DNA of 64,000 bases from the NCBI GenBank assembly GCA_018350325.1, contig JAEVLN010000011.1, positions 62,001 through 126,000 on the forward strand. Reading direction: 5' to 3'. The notes beneath the pieces were generated by a model. It did not search any database. It saw nothing but the letters and a program-made list of their open reading frames with translations, and was not told where the DNA came from. Shown in pieces: positions 1 to 11,870 of the stretch. Numbering within the stretch: the stretch's first letter is position 1; the number at the start of each line of letters is the position of its first letter. The position numbers were made by a program, and so were the translations under genes. Source of the stretch: Globodera rostochiensis. Lineage: Eukaryota > Nematoda > Chromadorea > Rhabditida > Heteroderidae.

Positions 1-99
1 ATGAAATTTGGAATTAATGAGATTGAGAACGTATTTGATGGTGGAATAAAGATAGCTGTTGAACGAGAAAATTTCGTTTGGGTTCTAATTAAGTATTAA
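1..99 (+). CDS. Possible 3' end of an unknown ORF at the window edge
   Basis: The window opens in a frame that reads from base 1 to a TAA at 97-99 (32 codons) and contains acidic and glycine residues (motif FDGGIKIAVE) rather than the usual Lys/Asn/Ile/Phe of random AT-rich DNA. An AATAAA follows within ten bases and could serve as a polyadenylation signal. The first codon is ATG, but because it coincides with the window edge it may be internal. Family unknown. A frame of this length is common by chance here. Confidence 0.22.
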   Translation: MKFGINEIENVFDGGIKIAVERENFVWVLIKY

Positions 100-1725
100 A
101 TAAATAGAAATGACATCACACTAAGCATGAGGAAGATCTGGAAGCATAAATAATCAACAATTAACACTTTAATTATACATCATGAATGTTAAAGGTCATT
201 TAAAAATATAATATTTATAAAATAAGACAAATAATTTCATTGAATCAAAGTTGATTAATTTAAATATTTATTTTATTATTTAAAAAACTTCCACAATTAG
301 TAATGACACAATAATTGCATTGCTTTTTTATGAGCTTTTTTTAATTTCTTTGACTTTTTGCTTGATTTATAATTTCTAATAAAACAATGACCGCAACAAA
401 TTTATTTGTATAATAAATTTTTATTATTTCTTTTATGGCAATAATTTTGAATTTTCTAGCAGAAAAAGTAGCGTTTTTAATTTTATTTAAAACATTAATT
501 AATGTTTTAATAAACAATCTATCATTAGACATGAATACATATACTTTTAAGTGAATATAAAGGAATAATTTCTATTTTAAATTGTTTGATTTTGTGCTGA
601 TTTAAAAAACTGCTAACTTTATCATTTTATAGCTTTTATATGATGAATGTTCAAAACTTAACAATATCGGAAATCGACTTTTGAGGACGTTCATTATTTT
701 CACATAAAAGTACTCGAATTTTGCATCTTCCAGACAGTGCAACGTAAATTAAAATGTTGGAATAATAATAGATTTATACGTGATTTGAAATTTTTAGATT
801 GTTTTTTATTTCATTCAAATGACAAGATTCCATTTATGGTAAGACGTATAATTTTTATTTGGGTGCAGTAAATATTATATTGAATTTTTATCGAATTTAG
901 CATAAAACAATCATTTATTCATAAAAATACCTTAATTAATTATATTTATGTTTTCAATTATTTAAAAATTAAAATATTAATTAATGCTTTATATCAACTC
1001 AAAATAGTATTAAATGCTAATTAATTATTTCTACATATCTGCGATATTATTTAAATGACTTTATTATTTGTGATTAAATAATATGAATTTAATGCGTCCA
1101 TGTGCACAGAATTGAAGTGATTCTGCTGACGCCGTTTAATGATTAAAACGATGCAGATATTTACCATGGAAAATCGGTAGAAAACAATCGAAATTGCATA
1201 AAAAGCAAGAATTAAATATTTACAGTTACAATCAAAAATATTAACCATTTTCACGTAAACTCAACGCAAAATAAAACCACAAATTAAAAAAAGCTCGATT
1301 GGTTGAAATTAGTAATTTGGTTTAATGTATAAACTAATATAGTATTAATTTATTGTTTAGAATTAGTTTCTTTCAAATTAGATTATCAATATATAATTCA
1401 ACTCCCGAAAATTAAAAACCACTAATTAACTTAATGGGTATGTTGTTTGTGTTTATTTAAATCAACTAATTAAGAGTTTTAAAAAATTTTGTTGATAAAA
1501 TAATCAATCTCGTAAATTTTGCAACCATTGCTAAAGACATTATGTTGAACATATACAACATTTATTAATTTTTGGGTTTTGATCAAAATGAATTATAATT
1601 TTTCTTTCTTTAACAGCAACATACGTTTACCCTAATTAGATGTTTCGGTTGAAATAATATATATATTTAAATTATTTTATTGAGTCAAATTTTTTTCTTC
1701 TTTCGTATAAACGCAATTTATTGCG
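100..1725. other. AT-rich stretch, nothing supportable
   Basis: Low-complexity A/T runs and short chance ORFs. A 47-codon minus-strand frame near 605-750 and a frame at 1051-1254 have no start, splice or homology support. No repeats shared with other parts of the window were noticed. Confidence 0.5.
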
Positions 1726-1731
1726 CTAGAA

Positions 1732-1790
1732 ATACCGTATTTCCTCTATTAGTAGCCCCCCCCCTCTATTTGAAGCCCCCCCTCTAGCCA
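1732..1790. repeat. Candidate subterminal C-rich repeats of a pogo-like transposon
   Basis: A sharp C-rich tract carries two imperfect direct units ending in CCCCCC followed by TCTA, just after TACCGTATTTCC. Repeated C-rich subterminal units are common in pogo/Tigger-type elements (family knowledge), and a pogo-like transposase fragment starts 140 bp downstream. A matching right end was not found, so the element is truncated or decayed. A similar G-rich tract at 16585-16680 may be the end of a relative in the opposite orientation. Confidence 0.4.
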
Positions 1791-1925
1791 TTCAATTCAT
1801 GAAACAAGTCGGAGATTTAAAATCGACAGGAAGAGAATCAGAGAATGGGCAGGTCAAGAGCAAAAATTGCTTTCTTTGAGGTAGATTTGTTGCATCCTTA
1901 AACTTAAGCCAAGTACATATTCTAA

Positions 1926-2270
1926 CAGGTATCAGTTCTGACAACGGGCCACGACAAACTACGTTTGACCGTAATGTTAACGGGGAGATCGGACGGATAC
2001 AAATGTCTTCCTTATGTACTTTTGCCTCGTAAACGACCTGATGCCGCAATCGAAGCAAAATTCAAGAACAAACTTCATCTTGTTTTTACCAAAGAAAGAA
2101 ATTTTCAAACTCTTTCAAGGTTGGAGAAAAATAACCTCGTCCCAAAAAAAAAGCAAATTTCGTTAGGGTGGACCTCCGGCCCCTGTTATAGCTCCTTGGG
2201 AGGAGTGCCTAAACAGGTAAATTTGACCAATTCCCCCCGTCCGGAAGAAACAAAAAAAAAAACAAAATAA
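1926..2270 (+). pseudogene. pogo/Tigger-like transposase fragment (DDE_1 domain), decayed
   Basis: The frame from 1926 reads VLTTGHDKLRLTVML then a GRSDGYKCLPYVLLPRKRP segment and FKNKLHLVF. This follows the pogo/Tigger/jerky order TTGHxKxRxTVxL - xxDGxKxPPxxxxKRK - FPxxxxxxxxV in the beta-rich part of the DDE_1 catalytic core. Upstream the same frame meets TAA codons, and the HTH/CENP-B N-terminus and the catalytic Asp blocks are missing. After about residue 55 the sequence no longer resembles the family. Stops recur after 2268; an open patch continues in the same frame at 2289-2411. The bases CTAACAG before 1929 look like a splice acceptor but may be coincidence. Family call fairly secure; exact limits not. 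Confidence 0.6.
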
Positions 2271-2899
2271 TTTTAAGCAAAACAATAAAATGCTACTTTT
2301 AGCAGCCGTTCTTGTGAGGAGGCTAGAATTATCCTTAACAACCTAAGAAAAAAGGCTGAAAGATGTAATTATGACATCAAAACATCATCTGGGTTCAAAC
2401 GGGTAAAAACTTAAAAATATGGCCAAAACTAATTTAAAAGAAAGTTTATTTATAAACATTTTATTACTATAATAAATATTGTTTAGCTTTTAATGAAATG
2501 ATAATTAAGGAATACCCAAATAAATTAACTAAATTCAATGAAACATATTAAATAATGTAAATTTAATATTAGTTTTAGCAAGAAAGACAAATAAAAACAT
2601 GATTTTAATATAAATTGGTTTATTTATGTAGTTGTATCAATACTCCCGGTTTTAACCACTCAAACGCTATAATTCAGCCAAAAAAATAAATAAAATTACT
2701 AAACTGAAAGGGAAAAACCAAAGCTTTATTCTTCCACTCAAATAAAAGAAAAGTATTCATTTCCTTCTTTTTTAAATTTATAAATACTTTAATAGTAATT
2801 GCCAACATGGAATTGGTATTTATTTATTTTTTATGTTTATCCGAAAATATGATTATGACATTATTTATGTTTATTTAGTTGCTTACAGTAAAATAATTC

Positions 2900-4345
2900 T
2901 TTTTTTTTACATTATTTTTCCCGCGTTTGAAACTGTGTGGCTTCCTTTACAATAAAATGCAATTTTACCTGAAAGGTAAAGAGTTGGTTTTTATTGTGGT
3001 AATATTCATATGGCTATTTAGAGGATTTAAAAGCTAAAAGATTTCAAATGGCTTTTAATTTTCTAATAATAAAACTCGTTTTTAAATTATTTGGTATTTT
3101 ATGCATTGTGTATGTAGTTTGTCTATCGTACGCTTTGACCTCCAGCATCCTTATTAGTTCGCGTTTAGAAGTTTTATTTGTGGTTTTTTTATTCATTTAA
3201 ATACAGAAATTATTCATTACCAAGGTTCGACCTGTTAGTCTTGGTATTCCATTTGACATAAATAGTGAAGATTTTTGCTAACGTAAAATTTTGTAAAAAA
3301 CAATCTTTTATAAATTTATCATTTATTATTAACCAGTACGAATTACATTTTAATCAAAATGCTGCGACCATCCTGATTCGTCCTGTTTGGACTACGTCGC
3401 CCGTTACTTCATATTTTAAGTTTTTTGCTTTATCTTTCGGAGCTTTGGTGTTTTGATTCTGTTAAATGCCACTTTGAACATCACAATTTAAAACAACACA
3501 TTTCTCGCCTTTCTTTATTTTTCATTTTATTAACATTGTAGAATTTTGCTACCTTTTATTTATTATTTCAGGATTTACATGAATGCATTTTTGTTATTAT
3601 ATTTTTATTTTACTTCTTGTTTGTATTTTCTTGAATTTTACATATTATTTTATTTGATAAGTACGGATAATTTTAAGGTAAAGACATAAAAAAATTTTAT
3701 AAGTATAAAAATGCTAATAAATTGTATGTAAATTTTTAATTGATTCAAAAAAAATAAATGTGGTTATAACAGTATTTTTGCGTAATAATTTATAATATGG
3801 TTTAAAAATAATTAATCTTTTTAATTTAAAAAAAAATGCGATTTTTTAAAAGCTGTTTTTATGCGTAATATTTAGCGTAAACGACTCCAGTGCGGGCACC
3901 CCTCGAGAGCCAATGTTGGCAGGATTTCGGGGGCCAGGCAGATGTCACACATGCAAATACACGCATAAACATTAGGCATAAACCAAAATATTAATTTCAA
4001 AAAAGAAGAAATTAAAATAATTATTTTGAATTATGCAAAGAAATACATTGAGAATGATATCTAGACAATACAGACCACAAAGTAATACAAAAGAGACAAT
4101 ATATTCAAGCTTAAAATGCAACCTAACACAAAGCCTATATTATTCTGACTTCATACCACGAAAATCAAGACATACTAAACAATAATCTGAAAAGTATATA
4201 AAATATAGGGGTTTTATTCAAATTATTAATTTAATATCTTTAAATGAATAGTTAAATCTACATCGGAAACAAATAAAAATACTTCTACGGTTTCCAGAAG
4301 AATATTAAAAAGCACGGAATGAATCGGAGTTAGAAAAATGTGTAG
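2900..4345. repeat. 1.4-kb direct duplication, copy 1
   Basis: Shares many ordered blocks with 5690-6990 at an offset of about 2.65-2.8 kb. Examples are GCAATTTTACCT with GAAAGGTAAA near 2959, ATTGTAGAATTTTGCT near 3536, TTGTATTTTCTTGAATTTTA near 3621, and a GCACGGAATGAATCGGAG block near 4314. Copy 1 keeps normal local GC and contains the GC-rich island at 3872-3975. A short piece (3611-3666) recurs a third time at 40883-40937, so part of it belongs to a dispersed family. Confidence 0.7.
3872..3979 (-). CDS. Small ORF with RING-like cysteine spacing
   Basis: A minus-strand ATG-to-TAA frame of 35 codons covers a sharply GC-rich island. It reads CMCDICLAPEILPTLALEGC then PHW, so C-x2-C, 13 residues, C-x-H matches the first half of a RING finger (C-x2-C-x(9-39)-C-x(1-3)-H). 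The second half, H-x2-C-x2-C, is absent, since SRL follows HW. No acceptor AG lies upstream. The plus strand of the island is also open, after a TTTAG acceptor-like site at 3871-3875. The degraded duplicate copy lacks the island. It could be a broken RING exon or chance. Confidence 0.28.
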   Translation of the reverse strand: MPNVYACICMCDICLAPEILPTLALEGCPHWSRLR

Positions 4346-4349
4346 AAGA

Positions 4350-5685
4350 AGAATGTTTGTTACCAATAAGAAAATAAGAATAAAAAACCAAAAATACAAC
4401 AACGATAATTCCAATAATAAAGATAATAGTTCAAAAACTATAATTTTGACAAATATTACTATATTTTCAATCGGTAATAACGATATTTATTTACTATTCA
4501 AATTTCAAATTAAAAGAAAAATAATTAAAAAAATAAATTAATTAATCATTTTGTAAATTGCTTTTGATTTTTAAGAACTAAAATAAATCTAAATATGTTT
4601 AAAAAAATAAGTTTACGATAAAAATTTCTGTCTATATTAAAAAACCAATTCCGAAATGGATTTATTGGAAAAAAGGTGGTCTACTACTAAATCTTTATTT
4701 TATTTTTAATAAACAATACATAAAAAACAAAATTCGTTGCACAAACCAGTGCAAACCATTTTTAATTAACAAAACAAATTGCATTTGTCTGAATTTGGAA
4801 AGCACTACAATCAATAAATTTTTAGATCAACAATTAATAATAATAAAAGCGATTTAAAAAAAATCAAAAGCTTTACTTAATATATCTGAAATTTGATACG
4901 AACAAATTTGTAATAATATAAATAGCTTGCAAACATTTAAAAAAGGCATTTAATTCATATTTTATGAATTTTACTAATAATAAATTATACTATTTTATAT
5001 ATATCAAGTAAAAATAAATATAATTTAAACGATTGTTTGTTGGATCTTGCGCAGAAAGTGTACATGATCAACCAGAAATAATAAATTACAGATTGAGGAG
5101 TGTCAAGCGGCTAAGTAAATTTGTTAATTGCTTGCATCAAATTGTATAGACAAAAAATAAATTAAAATAGATGATTTGTAATCTTACGCTCTGACATTAT
5201 TGTAACGAAGTTTTATAAAAAAAGTTTTTTCGATAATGATCATTTCTTTAATTGCATGCTAATTCATGCATTCAAATTAATAACACATTTTTCAATTAAT
5301 TTTTGTATTTTTTGTTGACTTTTATAACTAACATCATAAATATGATTAAAATATTTAAAAATGTCATATATTTAGCAAACATATATTGGAATTTTAGTAG
5401 TTTATCACAATTTAAATTTTAGATTCGAAACTAGGCAAATTAATATGCTTTTTTATTACTTTATGTGTCATCCAAAATGTGACCGACAGGTTGTTTATTT
5501 TCAATTTATGTAACGATTGCTTTAATTTTATCCTAATGATTAATATTGTCGTCGCATCATAAGAGTTTGACAGGGAAGGCCAGGCACAATGTTGCCGAGC
5601 ATCGAATTTTTTAATGAATTCTTCTGTTTAATTTCTCTTATTTTGTATGCTTAAATATGCTTTAATAAAAAACCTTAACAGCTAA
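4350..5685. other. AT-rich stretch between duplicated blocks
   Basis: No repeat or gene is supported. A GC-richer patch at 5560-5610 follows a TTTGACAG acceptor-like site but has no donor and is open in more than one frame. The ORF at 4338-4541 is low-complexity Lys/Asn/Ile. Confidence 0.45.
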
Positions 5686-5689
5686 AAGC

Positions 5690-6990
5690 AAACAAATTTC
5701 GCACTTGCTTTTCCCGAATTTAAAATTTTGAGACTTCTTTAAAATTAAATGCAATTTTACCTTAAAGGTAAAAATTTGTATTAATTTTGTTAATATTTTT
5801 TGTGCTAAATTTGAATATTAGTTTGTTTATAGTAAATTAATTTACAAACAACATCCAAATTAGTTAGCATTTTAAAATTTTATTTTTATTTTTTTTTATT
5901 TATTTAAAAATAAAATTTATTAATTTTCAAGATTTAAAAATTTTAACTTTGTATTCAATGTTATATATATTATTAATATTTTTTAATTTAAAAATTTTTT
6001 AAAAATATTTTTCAACAAATTTANNTNATAATTATTTTTAAAAATTACGAATTTTATTTAAATCAAAATTCTGCGTTCATCTGGAAAATTCTGTATGTAT
6101 AACATCGCTCGAAACCTNNAATGCTTAATGTTTTTAATTTATATTTCATAANTTTTGTTGTATTTATTCTGATAAATAACAATTTGAATTTCACTAAAAA
6201 AACAAAACAATATCATTTCTTAGTTTTATTTTTAATTTTATTAACATTGTAGAATTTTTTTATTTTATTTTTATTATTTTTGGATTTATATGAATCATTT
6301 TTTTATCATATTTTTATTTTAATTTTTGTTTGTATTTTTTTTAATTTTACATATAAATTATTTTAAAAAAAATAAAAAATTTAAAATGTATATACATAAA
6401 AATTATAAATAATTAAAAAATGCTAATAAATTTTATGTAAATATTTAATTGATTCAAAAAAATAAATTTTGATCTTATAAATATTTTCATAATTAAATAT
6501 TAATAATATTATTTAATTTAAANATAAAAATGTTGATAAAATTTTTTTTTTAAATTAAAATTCAGTTTTATATAAAACAATAATATTATTTTAAGATATC
6601 TAATATTAATAGTAATTTAATAAGAAATTTAATTTACAAAATTAAAATAAACGTTAAATTAAGAAATGTAAAAAAAATAATAATATAAATTAAAAATATA
6701 AATAAATAAAATATATTATAAAAAGAATTAAATTTATTTGTTAATAATATAATTAAAAATTAAAAACTTTAATATTATAAATAAAAAATAAATTCAAACT
6801 TAAAATTTTAATAATAAATAAAATATATAATACAAAAATAAAAAAAATAAAATAATAATATATTAAATAAATAATTTAAAATTTATTTAAAATAATGTTT
6901 ATATTAAAATGAATATTAATTTATATATAAAATTTTTAAATAAATTTAAATATAAATTTAAAAAAAGCACTAAATGAATAAGTGTTAGAA
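5690..6990. repeat. 1.4-kb direct duplication, copy 2, stripped of G/C, with ambiguous bases
   Basis: Degenerate copy of 2900-4345. Matching blocks sit in order, but most C and G of copy 1 are T or A here, and 6160-6960 is almost pure A/T. N occurs at 6024, 6025, 6027, 6118, 6119, 6152 and 6523, the only Ns noticed in the window. The block at 6958-6990 rejoins copy 1 near 4311. Either this copy decayed strongly toward AT or it is a low-quality consensus. Confidence 0.7.
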
Positions 6991-7197
6991 AATTGTTTTG
7001 AAATATAAAGTTTTTACAATCGTAAGTTCTTGTTCATGTGGTGTTTTATTAATTTAAACCAGTGCTCGAATCGACTCAACACTATGCCCAACTACAATCA
7101 TATTGATTTAGAAATACATAACAGAATATTTTACAAAACCCAAGTACACTCAAAAAATAGTCCACCAAAATTATTTTGGTAACATTTTGGGTCTTAC

Positions 7198-7262
7198 CCG
7201 AGACAGGAGCCGTATATATTATTGGATTTCGTTGTTGTTGGGTCCAACGACGCCGACAGTCG
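7198..7262 (-). CDS. Candidate 65-bp internal exon
   Basis: GC-rich patch bounded on the minus strand by a CCGACAG acceptor (7263-7269) and a CTCGG|GTAAGA donor (GT at 7196-7197). The only frame that looks natural reads RLSASLDPTTTKSNNIYGSC (21 codons plus 2 nt). One other frame is also open, one is closed. A perfect 7-bp hairpin, CCGACAG-TCG-CTGTCGG at 7253-7269, overlaps the acceptor. No neighbouring exon with matching phase was identified. Confidence 0.28.
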
Positions 7263-7417
7263 CTGTCGGAAATTTGTTTTAACTAATTTTTTAATGTTTT
7301 TGATAAAAAATTAACTTAAAAATGATCAAGAGATCTATTATGTTGTGAGAGGGAAATTACAAAAGTTTAAATAATAACTTCATTTTTTCAACGCCTTGTT
7401 TTTTACTCTCAAAAAAG

Positions 7418-7459
7418 CGATTTCCGACTGGTTGCCCTAATCGTGCTTAAGTTAGGATG
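7418..7459 (+). CDS. Candidate 42-bp microexon
   Basis: Between an AAAAAAG acceptor (ending 7417) and a GGATG|GTAAGA donor (7460), only one of three frames is open, reading DFRLVALIVLKLG. It is on the opposite strand to the candidate exon 155 bp away, so both cannot belong to one gene. Short length makes coincidence likely. Confidence 0.18.
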
Positions 7460-7464
7460 GTAAG

Positions 7465-10200
7465 ATCTGCAATAAATTCATATTGATGACTAATTGAATT
7501 TAAATAAATTAATGCGCAACTTTTTTTTGGAAAAATTTATAATTATAATCTATTTCATAATAGTTCTATTAAGAAATCATTCTACACAAATAAAAGAGAC
7601 TAATTACTTAATAATAATACAATATATGTTTGTTAAAGATAAAAATGAGAGTGAAATTAAATATTTATAAATAAAATCCCATTTTATTTGTTTTGTACAG
7701 ACTAAAATTTTAAAAGTGTCTGGAAGTGGAAGAGCACTTTAAAATCTTTCTTTGATTATTTATTGATAATTTTTAATGTATTTATTAACGACAATACTAA
7801 TAATAGATTATTCTTTTGAATAAATAAGATTGTTTATTTTAAAGTTATTTTTACATTTATTTGAATAAATTTTGTTTACGGCATTTTTAAACTGAATTTC
7901 CTAATAATATTGTAAAACACCTGCTAGATTTATAATTATTTAATCAATTGCATGTTTTTATACACATTTTGAATATTAATAGATACTTGCATTAGCGATT
8001 ACTTAAATAATTACCATGAATCTCTATTAATTCAAGTTAGTTTGTTATATTTATTTTATTATATTATTAAATTTATAAATATTTTCAATTAATATTATTT
8101 CAAAATGTGAATATTTACTTTTACTTTTCTGTTGAATTTATATATTTTTGTTTTATTAATTTTATTGTTTTGTAATTTTCTAATTTTTAATGAGAAAATC
8201 TATTTAAATTTTTCTATATTGATTTAATATTTTGGATCATCATGACGCAGCTCAGGGCAATCCAATATGTAGTTGTTATGGTTGGTTAATGTAGATTTTT
8301 TTTTAATTTTATGAATTTATGTTTCATACAGTTTTGGTCAACTTTTTTTTACGGTTATCCTCGTTGTGTTGGGTGGACGATCAAATACAAATATATTTAT
8401 TATATTTAATCATTTTTTATTACATTAATGTATTTATTAACCAAAATGTTTTATAAGTTTCATTAAATTATCTGAAACCAAATGGGTGTTATTTTGCGCA
8501 TCATTTTTTTAATGTTATTATTTTATTTATTTAATTATTTGGAACAGCATTCTATATTATAAGTAATGATTTACTTTTTAATTTTATCCGATTTTTTTGT
8601 ATGAATAATATTTAATATATATAAAATGGATACTTTTTATCAAAAATGTAAACCCAAATGTTTTTATTAATGCAAAAGTTATTTTTGATTTTAATGTTCT
8701 AAAATATTATTTAAATACAGCAGTTTGGTTCTGTTCCCCAAAACTAACTCGTCAATTATACAATAATTGATTTGAAAGTTAAAATATTGATAAAAAATAA
8801 TCAATCTGAAGATAGGCTATTTATTATATTGGTAATAATGCGACCCTAATTTGACGAACGATTAAATTATTTAAAATAAAAAATTTAAATATTATTAATA
8901 ACTGAAAATAAACTTAGCAATTTATGAATAAAAAGTATAATAAAATGTCGTTCGTCTTTTTTGTGTTAATTTTTCTTCTTCATCAAGGGACTAAAAAATT
9001 GGACGACATGAAATAACTGTTATAAACGAAAAATATTTTATTATTAATTTGATTAAGATAAAATTAATTTAAAAATCCAAGCCAAAGAAGTCAACAAAGA
9101 AAAACTTCATTATCCTGTATTAACCAGAAATTAATAAATTACCTAAAGGAGCTCTTAAAATTGATTTATTTTAACATCGCATTTAACTGTTATGTTATAT
9201 GATTCATATGCAAATTTCTAAAATAATTTTTCACAGTAGATAACAACTAATAAAATAAATGGTTATACAAAGCCGGCAATTTGTGTACTTCGGAAATTTG
9301 CGTTTATATGAAATAAAGAAAACAAAATTAAAATCAATAAAATAAATTATAAATGATAAAAAAATGTATCTCTTTCCTGCCGGAGTTCTTATTCAGACCA
9401 ATAATCAAATTATTTTTCATTTAACTTGGCTATAATCAGATTAAAACATTTTTTCCTTATAATATTTGTGATATGTCAAAAACTTTTTAAATATATGGTA
9501 GGTAATCATAGTATTTAACGGATCAGCGTCAAAGCATAATTCAAATAAAATATGCGGCTGCAGCTTCCGGAAAGCATTCTTATGTATTATTTTAAAAAAC
9601 CACAAAAATTAAAATGACTATTCATCAAAATGACCCATTATTAATAAAATGCATTTATAAAATTAATTTAAAATAATTGGAACATAATATGCCATCTATT
9701 TCTATCTTACAAATAAGCTGAAAATTAGATATTACTAACAGCATGTTATTCAAAATCACATCATCTACCGGGAGCCGTGTTTGTCTACAAATTCTTTTCT
9801 ACATGAAAAACACAAATTGTTTTAATTTATATATAAATAAATGCAGTATAATGTGAAATTTTATTTAAAAAATTAAATCAATCGTTAATTTTAGCGAATG
9901 CTAAGAACTTGAAACGTTAAATAAGAACACTGTCCAAGCAAAACATCTCGGACCACGACCTGAATGTTTATTTTAAATGATTACAGCTTTATATAAAATT
10001 CTTTATTAAAATACATTTAAAATGAATGAAAATCCGATAACGCCAACATATCTAAAAGAAAAAAAACAATTACAAAAATAAACCATTTCACTATTTCATT
10101 ATATTATGCCTTTTATTTAAAATATTGATAAAATAAAGCATCAATACTATACTATACAAAAAAATTTTAAATTATGTGAAAAAAAAACTATAACTAATGT
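7465..10200. other. AT-rich stretch, nothing supportable
   Basis: Long A/T runs with a few isolated 20-40 bp GC-richer patches (8240-8290, 9270-9300, 9930-9965). None has both splice sites or an ATG-to-stop frame of note. No element ends or tandem repeats seen. Confidence 0.5.
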
Positions 10201-10813
10201 ATTAAACGATAAACTCCTCGCAAATCATTACGACACGCAACTATTTGCCAGATGTTAAGTGATAACCGTATGCCAGGTTGGTCAACGGATGAACTAAATT
10301 GTTGCGGTGCAAAAATTTAGTAATTTGAAAGTTTAAAACAGCGGTTACCTAAAATAGATTATTAAAAAAATTTTGTTTTTCAAAAAGACTTAATATAGTA
10401 AAAAATAACAACATGATTATTCTTATAAAAAATAAAAGAATCATTATATTAATTTTAAAAAACCAACACATCTTTAATCGCTTACGAATACAAGATCTCA
10501 TCAAGTGTTTTTACTGTAGTGATAAAATGATTAAATTATAACCCGTCTTTAAATTAAAAATATTAAAATGAGGAAAAAAAGCTTACTCAATAAAGATTGC
10601 GTACATTTAAAGGCTTTTCAAACTAAAAAACTAATAAATAAAAATTTAATAAAAAAACAAGTCCAAGACCCGAACTAAAATTAATAATTTGAATACAACA
10701 AAATAAACTAATGCTTGCTTTACCTCATCGAGTTCATAATTGAAAAATCTTATCAGCAATCAGTCCAGAACACGTGATTAAAACATCTTGCATTTTATCC
10801 ATGCCGCTTTTAG

Positions 10814-10857
10814 TGTTGGCATCGACGCAGCCCCACTGTCTCAGGAAGCGCTAACAG
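10814..10857 (+). CDS. Candidate 44-bp internal exon
   Basis: A GC-rich patch sits exactly between a CCGCTTTTAG acceptor (10804-10813) and an AACAG|GTTAAT donor. The frame T|GTT... reads VGIDAAPLSQEALT with half of its codons starting with G, a coding-like bias; one other frame is open and one is stopped. It would need a preceding exon ending in phase 2. No partner was identified. Function unknown. Confidence 0.3.
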
Positions 10858-11324
10858 GTTAATAAAGTCCAAGGCATCAGTGTTATAAAAAAAGTACTAA
10901 TATAATAAATCTATTAACAAACATTTAAACCAATAAAAAAATATTTTTTTTAAATAAAAAGAACGGAATCAAATTTTTCAAAATTCTTATAGCTAAATTA
11001 AACCTAAAAAATATACAACAATTTTTAATCCCATATTTTGAAAGAATAATACAAATTGTTGAAAAAATGTAACCCCCCATTCTAATGAAAAGGCTCCTCT
11101 ATACATCATCAACTTTGAGACTGGACTGTGCATAGATTTATTTTTTCATTGATATAAAAAAACTCGTTAAGATAAATTTGACACATTTAAATTAAAAATG
11201 GCAACAACAATAATGTTTGATAAATGTAATGTCCAAATTTTTTTGAAATGAAATAATAAAAATATTAAAACGTAAAAGCTAAACAATATGAAAGAAAAAG
11301 ATCTTTAATTTTTATTATGGTAAT

Positions 11325-11530
11325 AAAATAAATAATACTAAAAAATAAAATCAATACAAAGCAAATCTAACTACTAGTACGATAAAAAATGTTTTTATGT
11401 TTCATTAGTTAAATAATGATTAAATAACTTAGCAACCAATTTTGTCCAACTAAATTTAATATAAAAATACAAACTTTTATAAAAGGGTGGCTTAATTTTT
11501 ACCATAAGAAATGCCTGCAATACAATAGTT
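11325..11530. repeat. Local direct duplication, copy 1 of 2
   Basis: Matches 11640-11870 in order: AAATAATACT-like start, AAGCAAATCTAxCTACTA, TACGATAAAAAATGTTTTTA, then ACAAACTxTTATAAAA, GGCTTAAT and AAGAAATGCC. Spacing about 320 bp; copies diverge by small indels. Confidence 0.7.
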
Positions 11531-11639
11531 TGTGTACCGGTAACTCTGGGATATCAATAACAGATCGGTTGACTGTTGGTTTTTGACACATTTATAAATG
11601 GATTTTAATTAAAACGGCACATGTAATATAATACCTAAT

Positions 11640-11870
11640 TTAGATAGAGTAATAAAACAATAAACAATAATCAATAATAAAGCAAATCTATCTACTATTA
11701 CGATAAAAAATGTTTTTATGTTAATTATTGTTTTTTATTTTGAGAAAATAGTTAAAATATATTAAATAACTTGAGCAAATTCTTTGTTTAATTTAACTTA
11801 ATTTAAGAAATACAAACTCTTATAAAAAGGTTGGCTTAATATATGCCCTAAGAAATGCCGGAAATTCAAC
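11640..11870. repeat. Local direct duplication, copy 2 of 2
   Basis: Second copy of the block at 11325-11530, with an insertion near 11725-11745. No coding content, terminal inverted repeat or target duplication was recognised at the edges. Confidence 0.7.

Noticed and set aside
1792..2058. 88-codon minus-strand ORF
   Set aside because: It is antisense to the pogo-like transposase fragment and gains its length from that GC-rich sequence.
8230..8290. Short ATG frame MTQLRAIQYVVVMVG
   Set aside because: Fifteen codons without splice sites, homology or composition beyond chance.
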